A DNA stretch of 39,182 bases from the NCBI GenBank assembly GCA_043782365.1, contig JAYWAO010000150.1, positions 1 to 39,182 of the forward strand, written 5' to 3'. Source of the stretch: CAIWCD01 sp043782365. Lineage in GTDB: Bacteria > Myxococcota > Myxococcia > Myxococcales > 40CM-4-68-19. The position numbers were made by a program, and so were the translations under genes. Position 1 is the first letter of the stretch, and each line of letters starts with the position of its first letter. Below are positions 21,487-29,633 of this stretch, piece by piece. The notes under the pieces were generated by a model. It searched no databases. It worked only from the letters and a program-made list of their open reading frames with translations, and was not told the origin of the DNA.

Positions 21487-22260
21487 CTACTTCCAATCCT
21501 CGGAGTGGCAATTGGTCAGAAACGAGTCTTTCTCTGCCTCGCGCTTGAACAGGTTCAGGTAGACTTGGTGGTTGCCGCTCGCCGGATACTTGCCGGGCCA
21601 CTTCGCGATGACGGTCGCGCATCCGGGAGCTGACTTCTTGAGCTGGTTGTCGAGGCAGTCGATCGATTGCGTCGGCCCGACCGCAATGACAGAGCCTTTC
21701 TTCAGGGTGCAGGTGACCTTCTTGGTCATGTCATTGTAGGAATGACACACGGCCATCTTCGTTCGATACGACTCTCGTGCGGTCGCGGCCGGCAAGGGGA
21801 CCAAGGACCACCAGCCGCCGAACTCGTTCGACGGCCGGTCCACACCACAACGAAGTTGCGGGGATGAATAGGCGCGATACACCTGCACATCGTCCTGCGC
21901 CACCACCAGGGTAGCGCTCGACATGTTCCCACCTGCTGGAGCACTCACGAAGAACTTGAGGCTCGCGGGCAACTTCGTACAGGTCTTCTTGAACTTGGTC
22001 AGGTCCGATTCGGAGCGGAGCACGCCCAGTTCCCTGAACTTTGCTTTGGTGCTCGCGGGCAAGTCGCCGATTCCGCCGCCTCCCCAGCTCTTGAGCGTCA
22101 GGGTTTGCTTGCTGGCGGGCTCGAGGACGCAGCCGAAGTGGTGATCGACTACTCCCGCGTGCGCGACGGACCCCGCCTTGGGCTTCGACTCCTTGGAGTG
22201 AGCCGGGACGGTAACAAGCAACAAGCCGACGATGGTATTCGCCATCCTTGCGACGTTCAT
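21487..22260 (-). CDS. Exported hypothetical protein
   Basis: 257 residues from ATG at 22260 with AAGGGGG six bases upstream. N-terminal signal peptide (RMANTIVGLLLVTVPAHS). The mature protein has several Cys (FGCVLE, KKTCTK, QLRCGVD, MAVCHSY, VTCTLKKG, IDCLDNQ, APGCAT, TNCHSEDWK), and segments such as LVVAQDDVQVYRAYSSPQLRC and SIDCLDNQLKKSAPGCATVIAKWPGKYPASGNHQVYLNLF. Probably a disulfide-bonded periplasmic or secreted protein. No family recognised. It lies 40 bases behind the 109-residue gene on the same strand. Confidence 0.72.
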   Translation of the reverse strand: MNVARMANTIVGLLLVTVPAHSKESKPKAGSVAHAGVVDHHFGCVLEPASKQTLTLKSWGGGGIGDLPASTKAKFRELGVLRSESDLTKFKKTCTKLPASLKFFVSAPAGGNMSSATLVVAQDDVQVYRAYSSPQLRCGVDRPSNEFGGWWSLVPLPAATARESYRTKMAVCHSYNDMTKKVTCTLKKGSVIAVGPTQSIDCLDNQLKKSAPGCATVIAKWPGKYPASGNHQVYLNLFKREAEKDSFLTNCHSEDWK

Positions 22261-22300
22261 TTTGCCCCCTTGCAAGAGCCTGCTCGCTGCGACCGTGTCC

Positions 22301-22630
22301 TCAGACCAGGTAGAGCGCCAACGACTTCGGGACCAACTTCTCCCGGACAAGCCCGTTTACGCGGACGGAGATGGCCTCAGCCACTTTCACCTCGTCGCCC
22401 TCGAACTTCACGCCGGCCGGTTGGTCCAGGTCGATCACCAAAGGGGGCGCTCCGTCTTCGGTCTTCAACTCCAAGCGGAGGCTCTTGCCATCGACGGTGG
22501 TGACCGCGCTGATTTCGTAGATCACGTCGCCCGGTCGGGAGAGGTTGCCTCCCCAGATCTGGACGATGCCGGCGGAGGCCTTCTTGGCCTTGATCTTCTT
22601 CGCTAGCGCTTCCAGGCTGCTTGCCATCAT
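22301..22630 (-). CDS. Small hypothetical cytoplasmic protein
   Basis: 109 residues (two ATG codons at 22630 and 22627; a G-run lies just before). No signal peptide. The sequence begins with a Lys-rich helix (LEALAKKIKAKKASAG) and continues with alternating strands: IVQIWGGNLSRPGDVIYEISAVTTVDGKSLRLELKTEDG, then VIDLDQPAGVKFEGDEVKVAEAISVRVNGLV. It could be a small beta-sandwich. No family recognised. It shares its strand and spacing with the DUF7660-like gene. Confidence 0.62.
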   Translation of the reverse strand: MMASSLEALAKKIKAKKASAGIVQIWGGNLSRPGDVIYEISAVTTVDGKSLRLELKTEDGAPPLVIDLDQPAGVKFEGDEVKVAEAISVRVNGLVREKLVPKSLALYLV

Positions 22631-22688
22631 CCCCCCAAGGCGACTGCGCGACGCCGGGTGAAGCTAGCACGCGCGAGATCGCGTGCGC

Positions 22689-22943
22689 TCACTCGTACAT
22701 ACTGGCGGCCCAGAGCATCCGGGCCACTAACTGCCACGACGGCTGTTCGGGCAGGACCTGTCCCGCGTTCGCGTAGGCATGGTGCAGGCTGCCCGTCCAG
22801 GCGCCGAGGGCCTCCAGGTAGCCAGCGAGGCCGGCGTTCTCCCAATCCTCCCCGTGGGCATTGAGGTGCTCGCGAAGCGCCGCGACGAATCGGACGAAGT
22901 CTTCTCGAGTGCGAACAGCCTCGACCTGATCTGCGAGCCTCAT
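22689..22943 (-). CDS. DUF7660-like (putative immunity) protein
   Basis: 84 residues; ATG overlaps the previous stop (ATGA). The sequence RTREDFVRFVAALREHLNAHGEDWENAGLAGYLEALGAWTGSLHHAYANAG followed by PSWQLVARMLWAASMYE has the WEN..L..YLEAL.AW and final AA.MYE features of DUF7660-type small proteins, which are often found beside toxins or in polymorphic-toxin immunity sets. The name is a pattern match only. It is co-transcribed with the gene upstream. Confidence 0.6.
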   Translation of the reverse strand: MRLADQVEAVRTREDFVRFVAALREHLNAHGEDWENAGLAGYLEALGAWTGSLHHAYANAGQVLPEQPSWQLVARMLWAASMYE

Positions 22944-23248
22944 GGCGTCTCTCCGGCCATCCCCCTGCGCAGCTCCGCGTACCGCTTCGCCGACAGTGCG
23001 CCAGACCATACCGGCCGCTTCTTTTGGAGCCACGCCAGCAATCGGTCGGGGTCCGTGCCCGGCGTCGCTTTGATGGCCTGTCCGGCGAGGGTCGCCAGGC
23101 GCCCTGCCCGGTCGTTTGCGGAATCGGCGGCCCGGCCGACGTCGCTGACAAAGGCCAGGGTGCCGCCAGAGGCGGTGTTGAAGCGGTCGTTCTGCTGCGC
23201 CTGGGCGCGCTCGAGGCGGCGGGCGAGGAGGAGGTAGTCGATGGACAT
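22940..23248 (-). CDS. Chimeric small protein with transplanted GNAT N-terminus
   Basis: 102 residues from ATG at 23248. Residues 1-30 (DYLLLARRLERAQAQQNDRF...) are almost identical to the GNAT protein at 16105, but the rest (AFVSDVGRAADSANDRAGRLATLAGQAIK, DPDRLLAWLQKKRPVWSGALSAKRYAELRRG) has no acetyltransferase motif. The DNA match covers 120 bases including the leader. So this gene seems to have received a GNAT start by duplication. Downstream it overlaps the DUF7660-like gene. The native function of the C-terminal part is unknown. Confidence 0.65.
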   Translation of the reverse strand: MSIDYLLLARRLERAQAQQNDRFNTASGGTLAFVSDVGRAADSANDRAGRLATLAGQAIKATPGTDPDRLLAWLQKKRPVWSGALSAKRYAELRRGMAGETP

Positions 23249-23277
23249 GGGGGAGTGTCGCTCATCTCGGGGCCGAG
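23159..23277. repeat. 120-bp duplicated block, copy B
   Basis: Copy of 16771-16890 with three substitutions and one missing G. It covers the leader and first 30 codons of the chimeric gene. The missing G puts the upstream ATG out of frame, which supports the internal start for both genes. Confidence 0.85.
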
Positions 23278-23310
23278 AGGGATGCGCGGGGCGGATACAC
23301 TTGGCATTGG

Positions 23311-24516
23311 TCACTCTCCTTTCGCGAGGGGCAGTCGCTTCCAGTGGGCCTCGATGCGTTGCTGGAGGAGCAGCGATGCGCTCGGCCTCCAGCGAGACCA
23401 AGCGTCAAGAGTCCTCGCCGTCGAGTCCTTTACCAACCTCGCGACGGCCACCGGGTCCGCCCCTACTCTCTTTGCGAGCGACTCGAAGCTCGACAGCTTG
23501 ACGTCCTCCCATGCCTTGGAACCTGCGATATTCAAAGCCAGCGTGTCCTCTCCAATGAACTCCACGGTGGACACCAAATCGTATGCAGGAGCCAGTTGCG
23601 CGTTGACCCCGTCGGGATACCAAAAAGACCAATTCTTTACATGAGCGTCGGCATTGGCGCTCAGCACCACGAAGACCAACCGGCGAATGAACTCGTCGAA
23701 GGAAGCTGGGTGTTGTCGAAGCACGATCGCCGCGAGGGTCTCATAATTCGCCCTCTTGTATTTCCCGTCGTAGGTTGGGTACAAACCCAGGACCTGAGCA
23801 AAATCCTCGATATGGATGCGCCTCCCAGGAGCAGGCCGATCAAATCTCGCGACAACGTATGCGTTACCGTTGGCCTCAGACATCTCTGGAGGGACGTTCC
23901 GAAGCTTCGACACAGGCTCGAGCCAGAAGGAGGGCACAACAACCCCGGAGGCGCCAGCCCACGACATCGTGACGAACTCGTTCTCGGGAACGCCTTTGTA
24001 TTTCGAGCCAGGCATCTTCACGAGATGGTTGCCACCGCGCCCAGTGGCTGGAAATGTGAGGCCGTCTCCTTCGAGGAGCATGGATAGTTTGGGCTGCGCC
24101 CCAGCGAGTGAGAATTTGATCGGGTGCAGATGTGCCTGATCCCTCGGCTCGGTCTGTGCGGAGGACACGGTTGGTAGTTCGCCCTCTGGAATCGCTCGCA
24201 CTGCGCCGGGTAGATCCTCGCCGAGGTACGCCAGCAAACGCGCCTCCCGCGACGGAGAGACGCCGATCTGCGACGCCACCAGTTCCCTGATGCGCTCCTC
24301 AGGAAGCAGGTTTGAGAAGAACGGTGATAGCTGCATTCGCGACCGGTGTGTCGCGTGCAAATCGTCTTCGAAGACCTGCCCCAGCACCGGCCTTGGGTAC
24401 ATGGCGACATATCGATGATCCAGGGCAAATTCGGTTCTGTCGTCCGGGTATACGACCAGGTCCCCGGCGGGAGCGTCTCCCAAGAGGATGTGAATAACCC
24501 CCGTAGGTTCAGACAT
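23311..24516 (-). CDS. HipA-type serine/threonine kinase toxin
   Basis: 401 residues, ATG two bases after the DUF262 stop. HipA N-terminal region (GDLVVYPDDRTEFALDHRYV, FFSNLLPE), the SLAGAQPKLSMLLEG motif (136-151), HLVKMPGSKYKGVPENEF, the catalytic LSANADAHVKNWS with Asp290 and Asn295, and the APAYDLVST motif with Asp313. These are the key elements of HipA kinases, which phosphorylate glutamyl-tRNA synthetase or other targets to induce dormancy. No HipB-like antitoxin is found next to it; the immediate upstream partner is a DUF262 protein. Full length for the family. Confidence 0.85.
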   Translation of the reverse strand: MSEPTGVIHILLGDAPAGDLVVYPDDRTEFALDHRYVAMYPRPVLGQVFEDDLHATHRSRMQLSPFFSNLLPEERIRELVASQIGVSPSREARLLAYLGEDLPGAVRAIPEGELPTVSSAQTEPRDQAHLHPIKFSLAGAQPKLSMLLEGDGLTFPATGRGGNHLVKMPGSKYKGVPENEFVTMSWAGASGVVVPSFWLEPVSKLRNVPPEMSEANGNAYVVARFDRPAPGRRIHIEDFAQVLGLYPTYDGKYKRANYETLAAIVLRQHPASFDEFIRRLVFVVLSANADAHVKNWSFWYPDGVNAQLAPAYDLVSTVEFIGEDTLALNIAGSKAWEDVKLSSFESLAKRVGADPVAVARLVKDSTARTLDAWSRWRPSASLLLQQRIEAHWKRLPLAKGE

Positions 24517-24518
24517 CG

Positions 24519-26162
24519 CTACCCCACGCTCGGAAGATCGGGAAGGAGCAGCTGCTCGATGGTGGGCCTGGTACTCTCGGACCAACGGGATCGCGCTTGG
24601 AGGAACGCTCCGAGAACGCTCAACAACTCGCGACTTCTTTCCAGCAAGAACGCGTCGCGGTCGCCGTCTTTCAGGGCCTCCTGCGCGAGGGTCGACACTG
24701 CATGGGACGACGCGATGATGGCGGGTGCAACGGCCAACTCCTTGAGCAGTTTCGAGGCGCCCGCGGCGGGATGAACGATGCGATTGGCAAGCGAGGACCA
24801 CCCCTCCTTGTTCGGTGCTTGCGGATCAGGGAGCAGCCTCCGCAAAGCCTTTACCCGTTCGACCTGAATCGAGGCGGCTGCGTCGAGCGGCATCCCTGTG
24901 TCGAGGTGTCGCGGCCCGAGAGAAACCAGGGCGAGAAGTTCCAGCCGCGTGCTCGCAGATCGGAGATTCGTGGATCGCCACGCGGAAGGAGGCGCCTCTC
25001 GTCGAAACGAAGAAGGAAGCGTCGCCAGCAGACGCTGAACAGTTGGCTCCTCATCCTCACCGACAGCAGCCAGGGTAGCTCTGACCTCTCCGATGTCCTG
25101 GCCGCGGTGCTTCCCAGTCTCGGCTCCCCGCCAAACCCAACGAGACAGCAGATCGACACTTCGGGCTTTCGGCGTCGGGTGCTTGTCGAAAAACATGCTT
25201 ACCACGACCAACGGCAAGCGGTACGGGAGCAGGGCTTCGTTGGGGATACCGACATTGGTGCGAACAAAAACCAAGGCCCGACGAAGAGCGGCGGCGGCGC
25301 GAGGCAGTGCCGCGGAGAGGTCCTTCCTCTCGAGTGTAGCGTGCGACATCGTCGTCATATCGCCGCCACCGATTTGCACGACCAGACGGAGCAGCCAATC
25401 ATTTGGCAGGACGCCAAAGCCTAGTTCTGGCGGGATCAGTGCCAGAGCCCTGATCGTTGATGGCTGCTCAGGGGCAATCGCGCCTTGCAGTGCGTCGAAT
25501 GTCTCGCTCTTCTTGAGGCGTTTTCCAGCGCTGTTGGTGCGATCGAAGATCACTCGCAACGTTTCGTCGCTGGACGCGCTCACCACGATCGCTGGAATCT
25601 GAAATTCGCGTATATTGCGGCCGATGGCATTGGCCTGCTCGACCTGCGGTGGCGTCAATGCGTCCTTGTGAGAGATCAACCAAGTGACGAGATCAGTGAC
25701 GTCGACGAGTCGATCTGCAGGAAGCCATTCTGACCGCCAAGCTTCATCGCCATGCGGGTTGATCCACTTGGAGGTCGCGAGATCGTAAGCCCAAGTGAAC
25801 TTGTCCCGACTATCCGGCGCTCGATCTGGCGGCCCACGGCGAATCAGCACCCCTGCCAGAGTAGTAAGTCGTTGCCGTCCATCGATCACCCAGTGCGCAT
25901 CCGAAGACTCGGGCGCGTCGAATGCATGCGGGCCTATTTCAATCCGCCCGGCAGGTGCCGGCTTCGGCCGCTTCCACAGCAGTAGGGTGCCAACCGGATA
26001 CCCCTTGGTCACGCTGTCGAGCAGCAGGGACATGTCCTTGGACTGCCATTGATACAGACGCTGCCAGTCAGGCACCCGGAGTGTACCGGCCGAGGATCGC
26101 TCCACCAATTGTTGGATAGAATACGACTCGGCCTTCGGCCTGGGGGTATCTCTCGGCGTCAT
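24519..26162 (-). CDS. DUF262 (GmrS-type N-domain) protein upstream of hipA
   Basis: 547 residues from the ATG at 26162. Landmarks are YSIQQLVERSSAGTLRVPDWQRLYQWQ, the nucleotide-binding DGRQR motif (VIDGRQRLTTLAG; DGQQR is usual) and VIFDRTNSAGKRLKKSETF. The C-terminal half has no HNH/DUF1524 nuclease, so it is not a whole GmrSD restriction protein. The frame is open upstream to 26312 with possible starts at 26288 and 26312, and this extra stretch encodes a zinc-finger-like CPLCNGTGLC, so the true start is uncertain. It is followed by hipA after two bases, so both are one operon. The pairing is unusual. The 256 bases before glyQ hold no other gene that I can see. Confidence 0.78.
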   Translation of the reverse strand: MTPRDTPRPKAESYSIQQLVERSSAGTLRVPDWQRLYQWQSKDMSLLLDSVTKGYPVGTLLLWKRPKPAPAGRIEIGPHAFDAPESSDAHWVIDGRQRLTTLAGVLIRRGPPDRAPDSRDKFTWAYDLATSKWINPHGDEAWRSEWLPADRLVDVTDLVTWLISHKDALTPPQVEQANAIGRNIREFQIPAIVVSASSDETLRVIFDRTNSAGKRLKKSETFDALQGAIAPEQPSTIRALALIPPELGFGVLPNDWLLRLVVQIGGGDMTTMSHATLERKDLSAALPRAAAALRRALVFVRTNVGIPNEALLPYRLPLVVVSMFFDKHPTPKARSVDLLSRWVWRGAETGKHRGQDIGEVRATLAAVGEDEEPTVQRLLATLPSSFRREAPPSAWRSTNLRSASTRLELLALVSLGPRHLDTGMPLDAAASIQVERVKALRRLLPDPQAPNKEGWSSLANRIVHPAAGASKLLKELAVAPAIIASSHAVSTLAQEALKDGDRDAFLLERSRELLSVLGAFLQARSRWSESTRPTIEQLLLPDLPSVG

Positions 26163-26418
26163 TGGGGTGGACGATCCTTCATTCCAGTTGCTAGCAGCGT
26201 CGCACAATCCGGTTCCGTTGCACAGAGGACAGGCGACTGCGGATCGGCAACGTTGAAGGAGTACCAACGCTTGGCCGTGGCTTGTCATCTTGGCACACAG
26301 CGGGCCTCCCAAGCACTCGAGTAGTTCACCCCCCGCAGCACTCGGGCTGGCCGCGAAACAGCTCTTTCCCCCTGTGCTGCGCCCCTGCTAAGGTGCCCGC
26401 CCCCTCCCGAGCCCCACC

Positions 26419-27474
26419 ATGCCAAACGCCTCCGCCCCAGCCGACTTCCAAACCCTCCTCCTCCGCCTCCAGTCCTTCTGGGCCGCCCACGGCTGCGCCC
26501 TCCTCCAGGGCTACGACCTCGAAGTCGGCGCGGGCACCATGAACCCCCAAACCTTCCTCCGCGTCCTCGGCCCGGAGCCCTGGAACGTCGCCTACGTCGA
26601 GCCCTCCCGCCGCCCGGCCGACGGCCGCTTCGGCGACAACCCGAACCGCCTCTTCCAGCACCACCAGTACCAGGTCATCCTCAAGCCCTCCCCGAAGAAC
26701 GTCCAGGACCTCTACCTCGGCTCCCTCGCCGCCATCGGCATCACCTCCGCCGATCATGATCTGCGCTTCGTCGAGGACGACTGGGAGTCCCCCACCCTCG
26801 GCGCCTGGGGCCTCGGCTGGGAAGTCTGGTGCGACGGCATGGAGGTGACGCAGTTCACCTACTTCCAACAAGCGGGCGGCTTCGAATGCAAGCCCGTCGC
26901 CGCCGAGCTCACCTACGGGCTCGAGCGCATCGCCATGTACCTGCAGGGCATCGACAACATCTACGACCTCATCTGGACCACCGCCCCCGACGGCACCAAG
27001 CTCACCTACCGCGAGGTCTTCCACCAGAACGAGGTGGAGCAGAGCACCTACTCCTTCCAGCAGAGCGACCAAGCCCTCCTCTTCAAGCTCTTCGAGCAAT
27101 ATGAAGCCGAGTGCAAGCGCCTGCTCGCCGTCAATCTGCCGCTCCCCGCGTATGACTATTGTTTGAAGTGCTCCCACTCCTTCAACCTCCTCGACGCCCG
27201 CGGAGCGATCAGCGTCAGCGAGCGCCAGGGCTACATCCTCCGCGTCCGCGCGCTCGCCCACGAGTGCGCGCGCGCCTTCCTCCTCTCCCGCGCCCGCCTC
27301 GGCTTCCCCAACCTGCGCGACCGCGCCCGCGCCGCCATCGACGCCAAGGCCACGCTCGACGCCGAGGACAAGCGCAAGTCTGACGAAGAGAGCAAGAAGG
27401 CCAACATCGCCGCCCGCGAGAGCAAGAAGGCCGCCGCCGAGAAGAAGCCGGCACAGGCCGGAGGAGCGCTGTAA
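26419..27474 (+). CDS. glyQ: Glycyl-tRNA synthetase alpha subunit
   Basis: 351 residues. FQTLLLRLQSFWAAHGCALLQGYDLEVGAGTMNPQTFLRVLGPEPWNVAYVEPSRRPADGRFGDNPNRLFQHHQYQVILKPSP is the conserved GlyQ N-terminus, and GLGWEVWCDGMEVTQFTYFQQAGG, AELTYGLERIAMYLQG and the FNLLDARGAISVSERQGYILRVRALA segments complete it. It activates glycine in the alpha2beta2 synthetase. GlyQ is usually about 300 residues; here a charged Lys/Glu/Ala tail (about 310-351, EDKRKSDEESKKANIAARESKK...) is added. The stop overlaps the glyS ATG by one base. Confidence 0.97.
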   Translation: MPNASAPADFQTLLLRLQSFWAAHGCALLQGYDLEVGAGTMNPQTFLRVLGPEPWNVAYVEPSRRPADGRFGDNPNRLFQHHQYQVILKPSPKNVQDLYLGSLAAIGITSADHDLRFVEDDWESPTLGAWGLGWEVWCDGMEVTQFTYFQQAGGFECKPVAAELTYGLERIAMYLQGIDNIYDLIWTTAPDGTKLTYREVFHQNEVEQSTYSFQQSDQALLFKLFEQYEAECKRLLAVNLPLPAYDYCLKCSHSFNLLDARGAISVSERQGYILRVRALAHECARAFLLSRARLGFPNLRDRARAAIDAKATLDAEDKRKSDEESKKANIAARESKKAAAEKKPAQAGGAL

Positions 27475-29621
27475 TGGAACTGGTATTCGAGATCGGCAGC
27501 GAAGAACTCCCGTCGAGCTTCCAAAAGCCTGCCCTCCATTATCTGCGCGAAACCCTCCTCGCAGGCCTCACCGAGGCGCGGTTGCTTACCGAGGGCGCCG
27601 TCCTCCACACCTACGCCACCCCGCGCCGGCTCGCGATCACCCTGCGCGGCATCGCCGAGAAGGCGCCCGACGTCACAAAGCAGGTGCAGGGCCCGCCCGT
27701 GAAGACGGCCTTCGGGCCCGACGGCAAGCCCACCAAGGCGGCCGAAGGCTTTGCCAAGAAGCTGGGCGTCCCGGTGGAGGCCTTGAAGCCCGACGCGGCC
27801 AATGAGCGCGTCATCGTCGAGCAGCACGTCCGCGGGCAGACCGCGCGCGAGGCGCTGCCGCCGCTGCTCGACAAGCTGGCCTCGACCATCCCCTTCCGCA
27901 AGGCGATGCGCTGGGGCGACCTCACGCCCTCGTTCGCCCGGCCGATGCATTGGCTCGCGGCCACCTTGGACGGCGCCGAGCTCCCGGTGGCCTATGCCGA
28001 CGTAAAGTCGGGCAGCACCACCCGCGGGCACCGCTTCCACTCTCCAGACGAGTTCAAGCTGCCCTCGGCGGCTGATTATGTCGATACCCTCCGCAAGCAC
28101 CACGTCCTGGCCGATTGGGACGAGCGCAAGGCCCGCATCTGGGCCGAGGTGCAGCGCGCGGCCGCCGAGTTCGGCCCAGGCGCCGAGCCCCTCCCCGACG
28201 AAGAGCTCCTCGAGACCGTCACGGGCCTCGTCGAAGAGCCCACGGGCGTCATCGGCCGCTTCGAAGCCCACTTCCTCGAGCTCCCCCCCGAAGTCCTCGT
28301 CTCCGAGATGAAGGGCCACCAGAAGTACTTCGCCGTGCGCGACTCCACCTCGCACCAGCTCCTGCCGGCCTTCGTCGCCGTCTCCAACACCAGGGTCAGC
28401 GACCCGGCCGTCTCCCGCCGCGGCTACGAGCGCGTCCTGCGCGCCCGCCTCTCCGACGGGCGCTTCTTCTTCGACGAGGACCGCAAGGTCACCCTGCGCT
28501 CGCGCGACGCCCGCCTCGCCCGCATCACCTTCTTCCAGGGGCTCGGCTCGCAGCAGGGCCGCGTGCAGCGCATCGGCAAGCTCGCGGAGGCGCTGCTCGA
28601 GGACGCCTCGGCAGGCGCGTCGAGCGAGCCGATGTGCGACTCGCTCTCGCTCTCCGAGGCGGCCTCCCTCTGCAAGTCCGACCTCACCTCGGGCATGGTG
28701 GGCGAGTTCCCCGAGCTGCAGGGCATCATGGGCGCCACCTACTCGAAGCTCGAGGGCCAGCCCCCGGCAGTATCGGAGGCCATTGAACAGCATTACTGGC
28801 CCAAATCGGCCGAGGGGACCATTCCCAACCGGCCCGAGGGCACCCTGCTCGCCCTGGCCGACCGGCTCGACCAATTGGTCGGCTTCTTCGGCGTCGGCAA
28901 GCGTCCCACGGGCACCGCCGACCCGTACGCGCTGCGGCGCGCAGCCATCGGCATCCTGCGCATCCTGCTGGAGACCAAGGGCGCTGCCCTGAAGGACGCT
29001 GGCGGCCGCCTCCGCATCGACCTCAAGCGGGCGCTGCGCACGGCCCAGGAGGTCCACGGGTCGCAGGCCGCCGCGGGCAACAAGGTCGCCCAGGGGCCGG
29101 AGCTGGTCGAAGAGCTCTGGAGCTTCTTCGTCGGCCGCATCGAGGTGCTCTGGAAGGATCGCGCGCCGGCCGACGCCATCGCCGCCGCCCTCGGCACGGG
29201 CGCCACCGACGTGGTGCTCCTCGAGAAGCGCCTCGACGCGCTGGTCGCCGAGCGCACCTCCCAGCCCGAGCAGTTCGCGGCGGCGGCGGGCGCCTTTAAG
29301 CGCATCGGCAACATCCTCGCGCAGGCGGCCGAGAAGAAGCTCGGCACCGCGCCTTTTGATGCGGCCCACGCGAAGCTGCCCGCCGAGCAGGCCCTCGACC
29401 ACGCCCTCACCGCCAGCCAGGCGCAGTCCGCATTTGAAACAGAGGATTACAAAGCTGCCTGGGGCGAATTGGCCAGGCTGCGCCCTGCCGTCGACAAGTT
29501 CTTCGACGACGTGATGGTGATGGACCCGGACCCGGCCATCCGCGACAACCGGCTCGCCCTGCTGCGGCGGGTGCACGGGCTCTTTGCGCCGCTGTGCGAA
29601 TTCGGACGGCTGCAGACATAA
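27474..29621 (+). CDS. glyS: Glycyl-tRNA synthetase beta subunit
   Basis: 715 residues, translationally coupled to glyQ (TAATG). GlyS landmarks: ELVFEIGSEELPSSFQKPALHYL at the start, YATPRRLAITLRGIA, GPPVKTAFGPDGKPTKAAEGFAKKLGV, MRWGDLTPSFARPMHWL, and the VMDPDPAIRDNRLALLRRVHGLF end, with the anticodon-binding domain in the last 100 residues. It binds and positions tRNA-Gly. The length is typical. Same operon as glyQ and likely the methyltransferase gene that follows. Confidence 0.97.
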   Translation: MELVFEIGSEELPSSFQKPALHYLRETLLAGLTEARLLTEGAVLHTYATPRRLAITLRGIAEKAPDVTKQVQGPPVKTAFGPDGKPTKAAEGFAKKLGVPVEALKPDAANERVIVEQHVRGQTAREALPPLLDKLASTIPFRKAMRWGDLTPSFARPMHWLAATLDGAELPVAYADVKSGSTTRGHRFHSPDEFKLPSAADYVDTLRKHHVLADWDERKARIWAEVQRAAAEFGPGAEPLPDEELLETVTGLVEEPTGVIGRFEAHFLELPPEVLVSEMKGHQKYFAVRDSTSHQLLPAFVAVSNTRVSDPAVSRRGYERVLRARLSDGRFFFDEDRKVTLRSRDARLARITFFQGLGSQQGRVQRIGKLAEALLEDASAGASSEPMCDSLSLSEAASLCKSDLTSGMVGEFPELQGIMGATYSKLEGQPPAVSEAIEQHYWPKSAEGTIPNRPEGTLLALADRLDQLVGFFGVGKRPTGTADPYALRRAAIGILRILLETKGAALKDAGGRLRIDLKRALRTAQEVHGSQAAAGNKVAQGPELVEELWSFFVGRIEVLWKDRAPADAIAAALGTGATDVVLLEKRLDALVAERTSQPEQFAAAAGAFKRIGNILAQAAEKKLGTAPFDAAHAKLPAEQALDHALTASQAQSAFETEDYKAAWGELARLRPAVDKFFDDVMVMDPDPAIRDNRLALLRRVHGLFAPLCEFGRLQT

Positions 29622-29633
29622 GAAGGGGGATTC

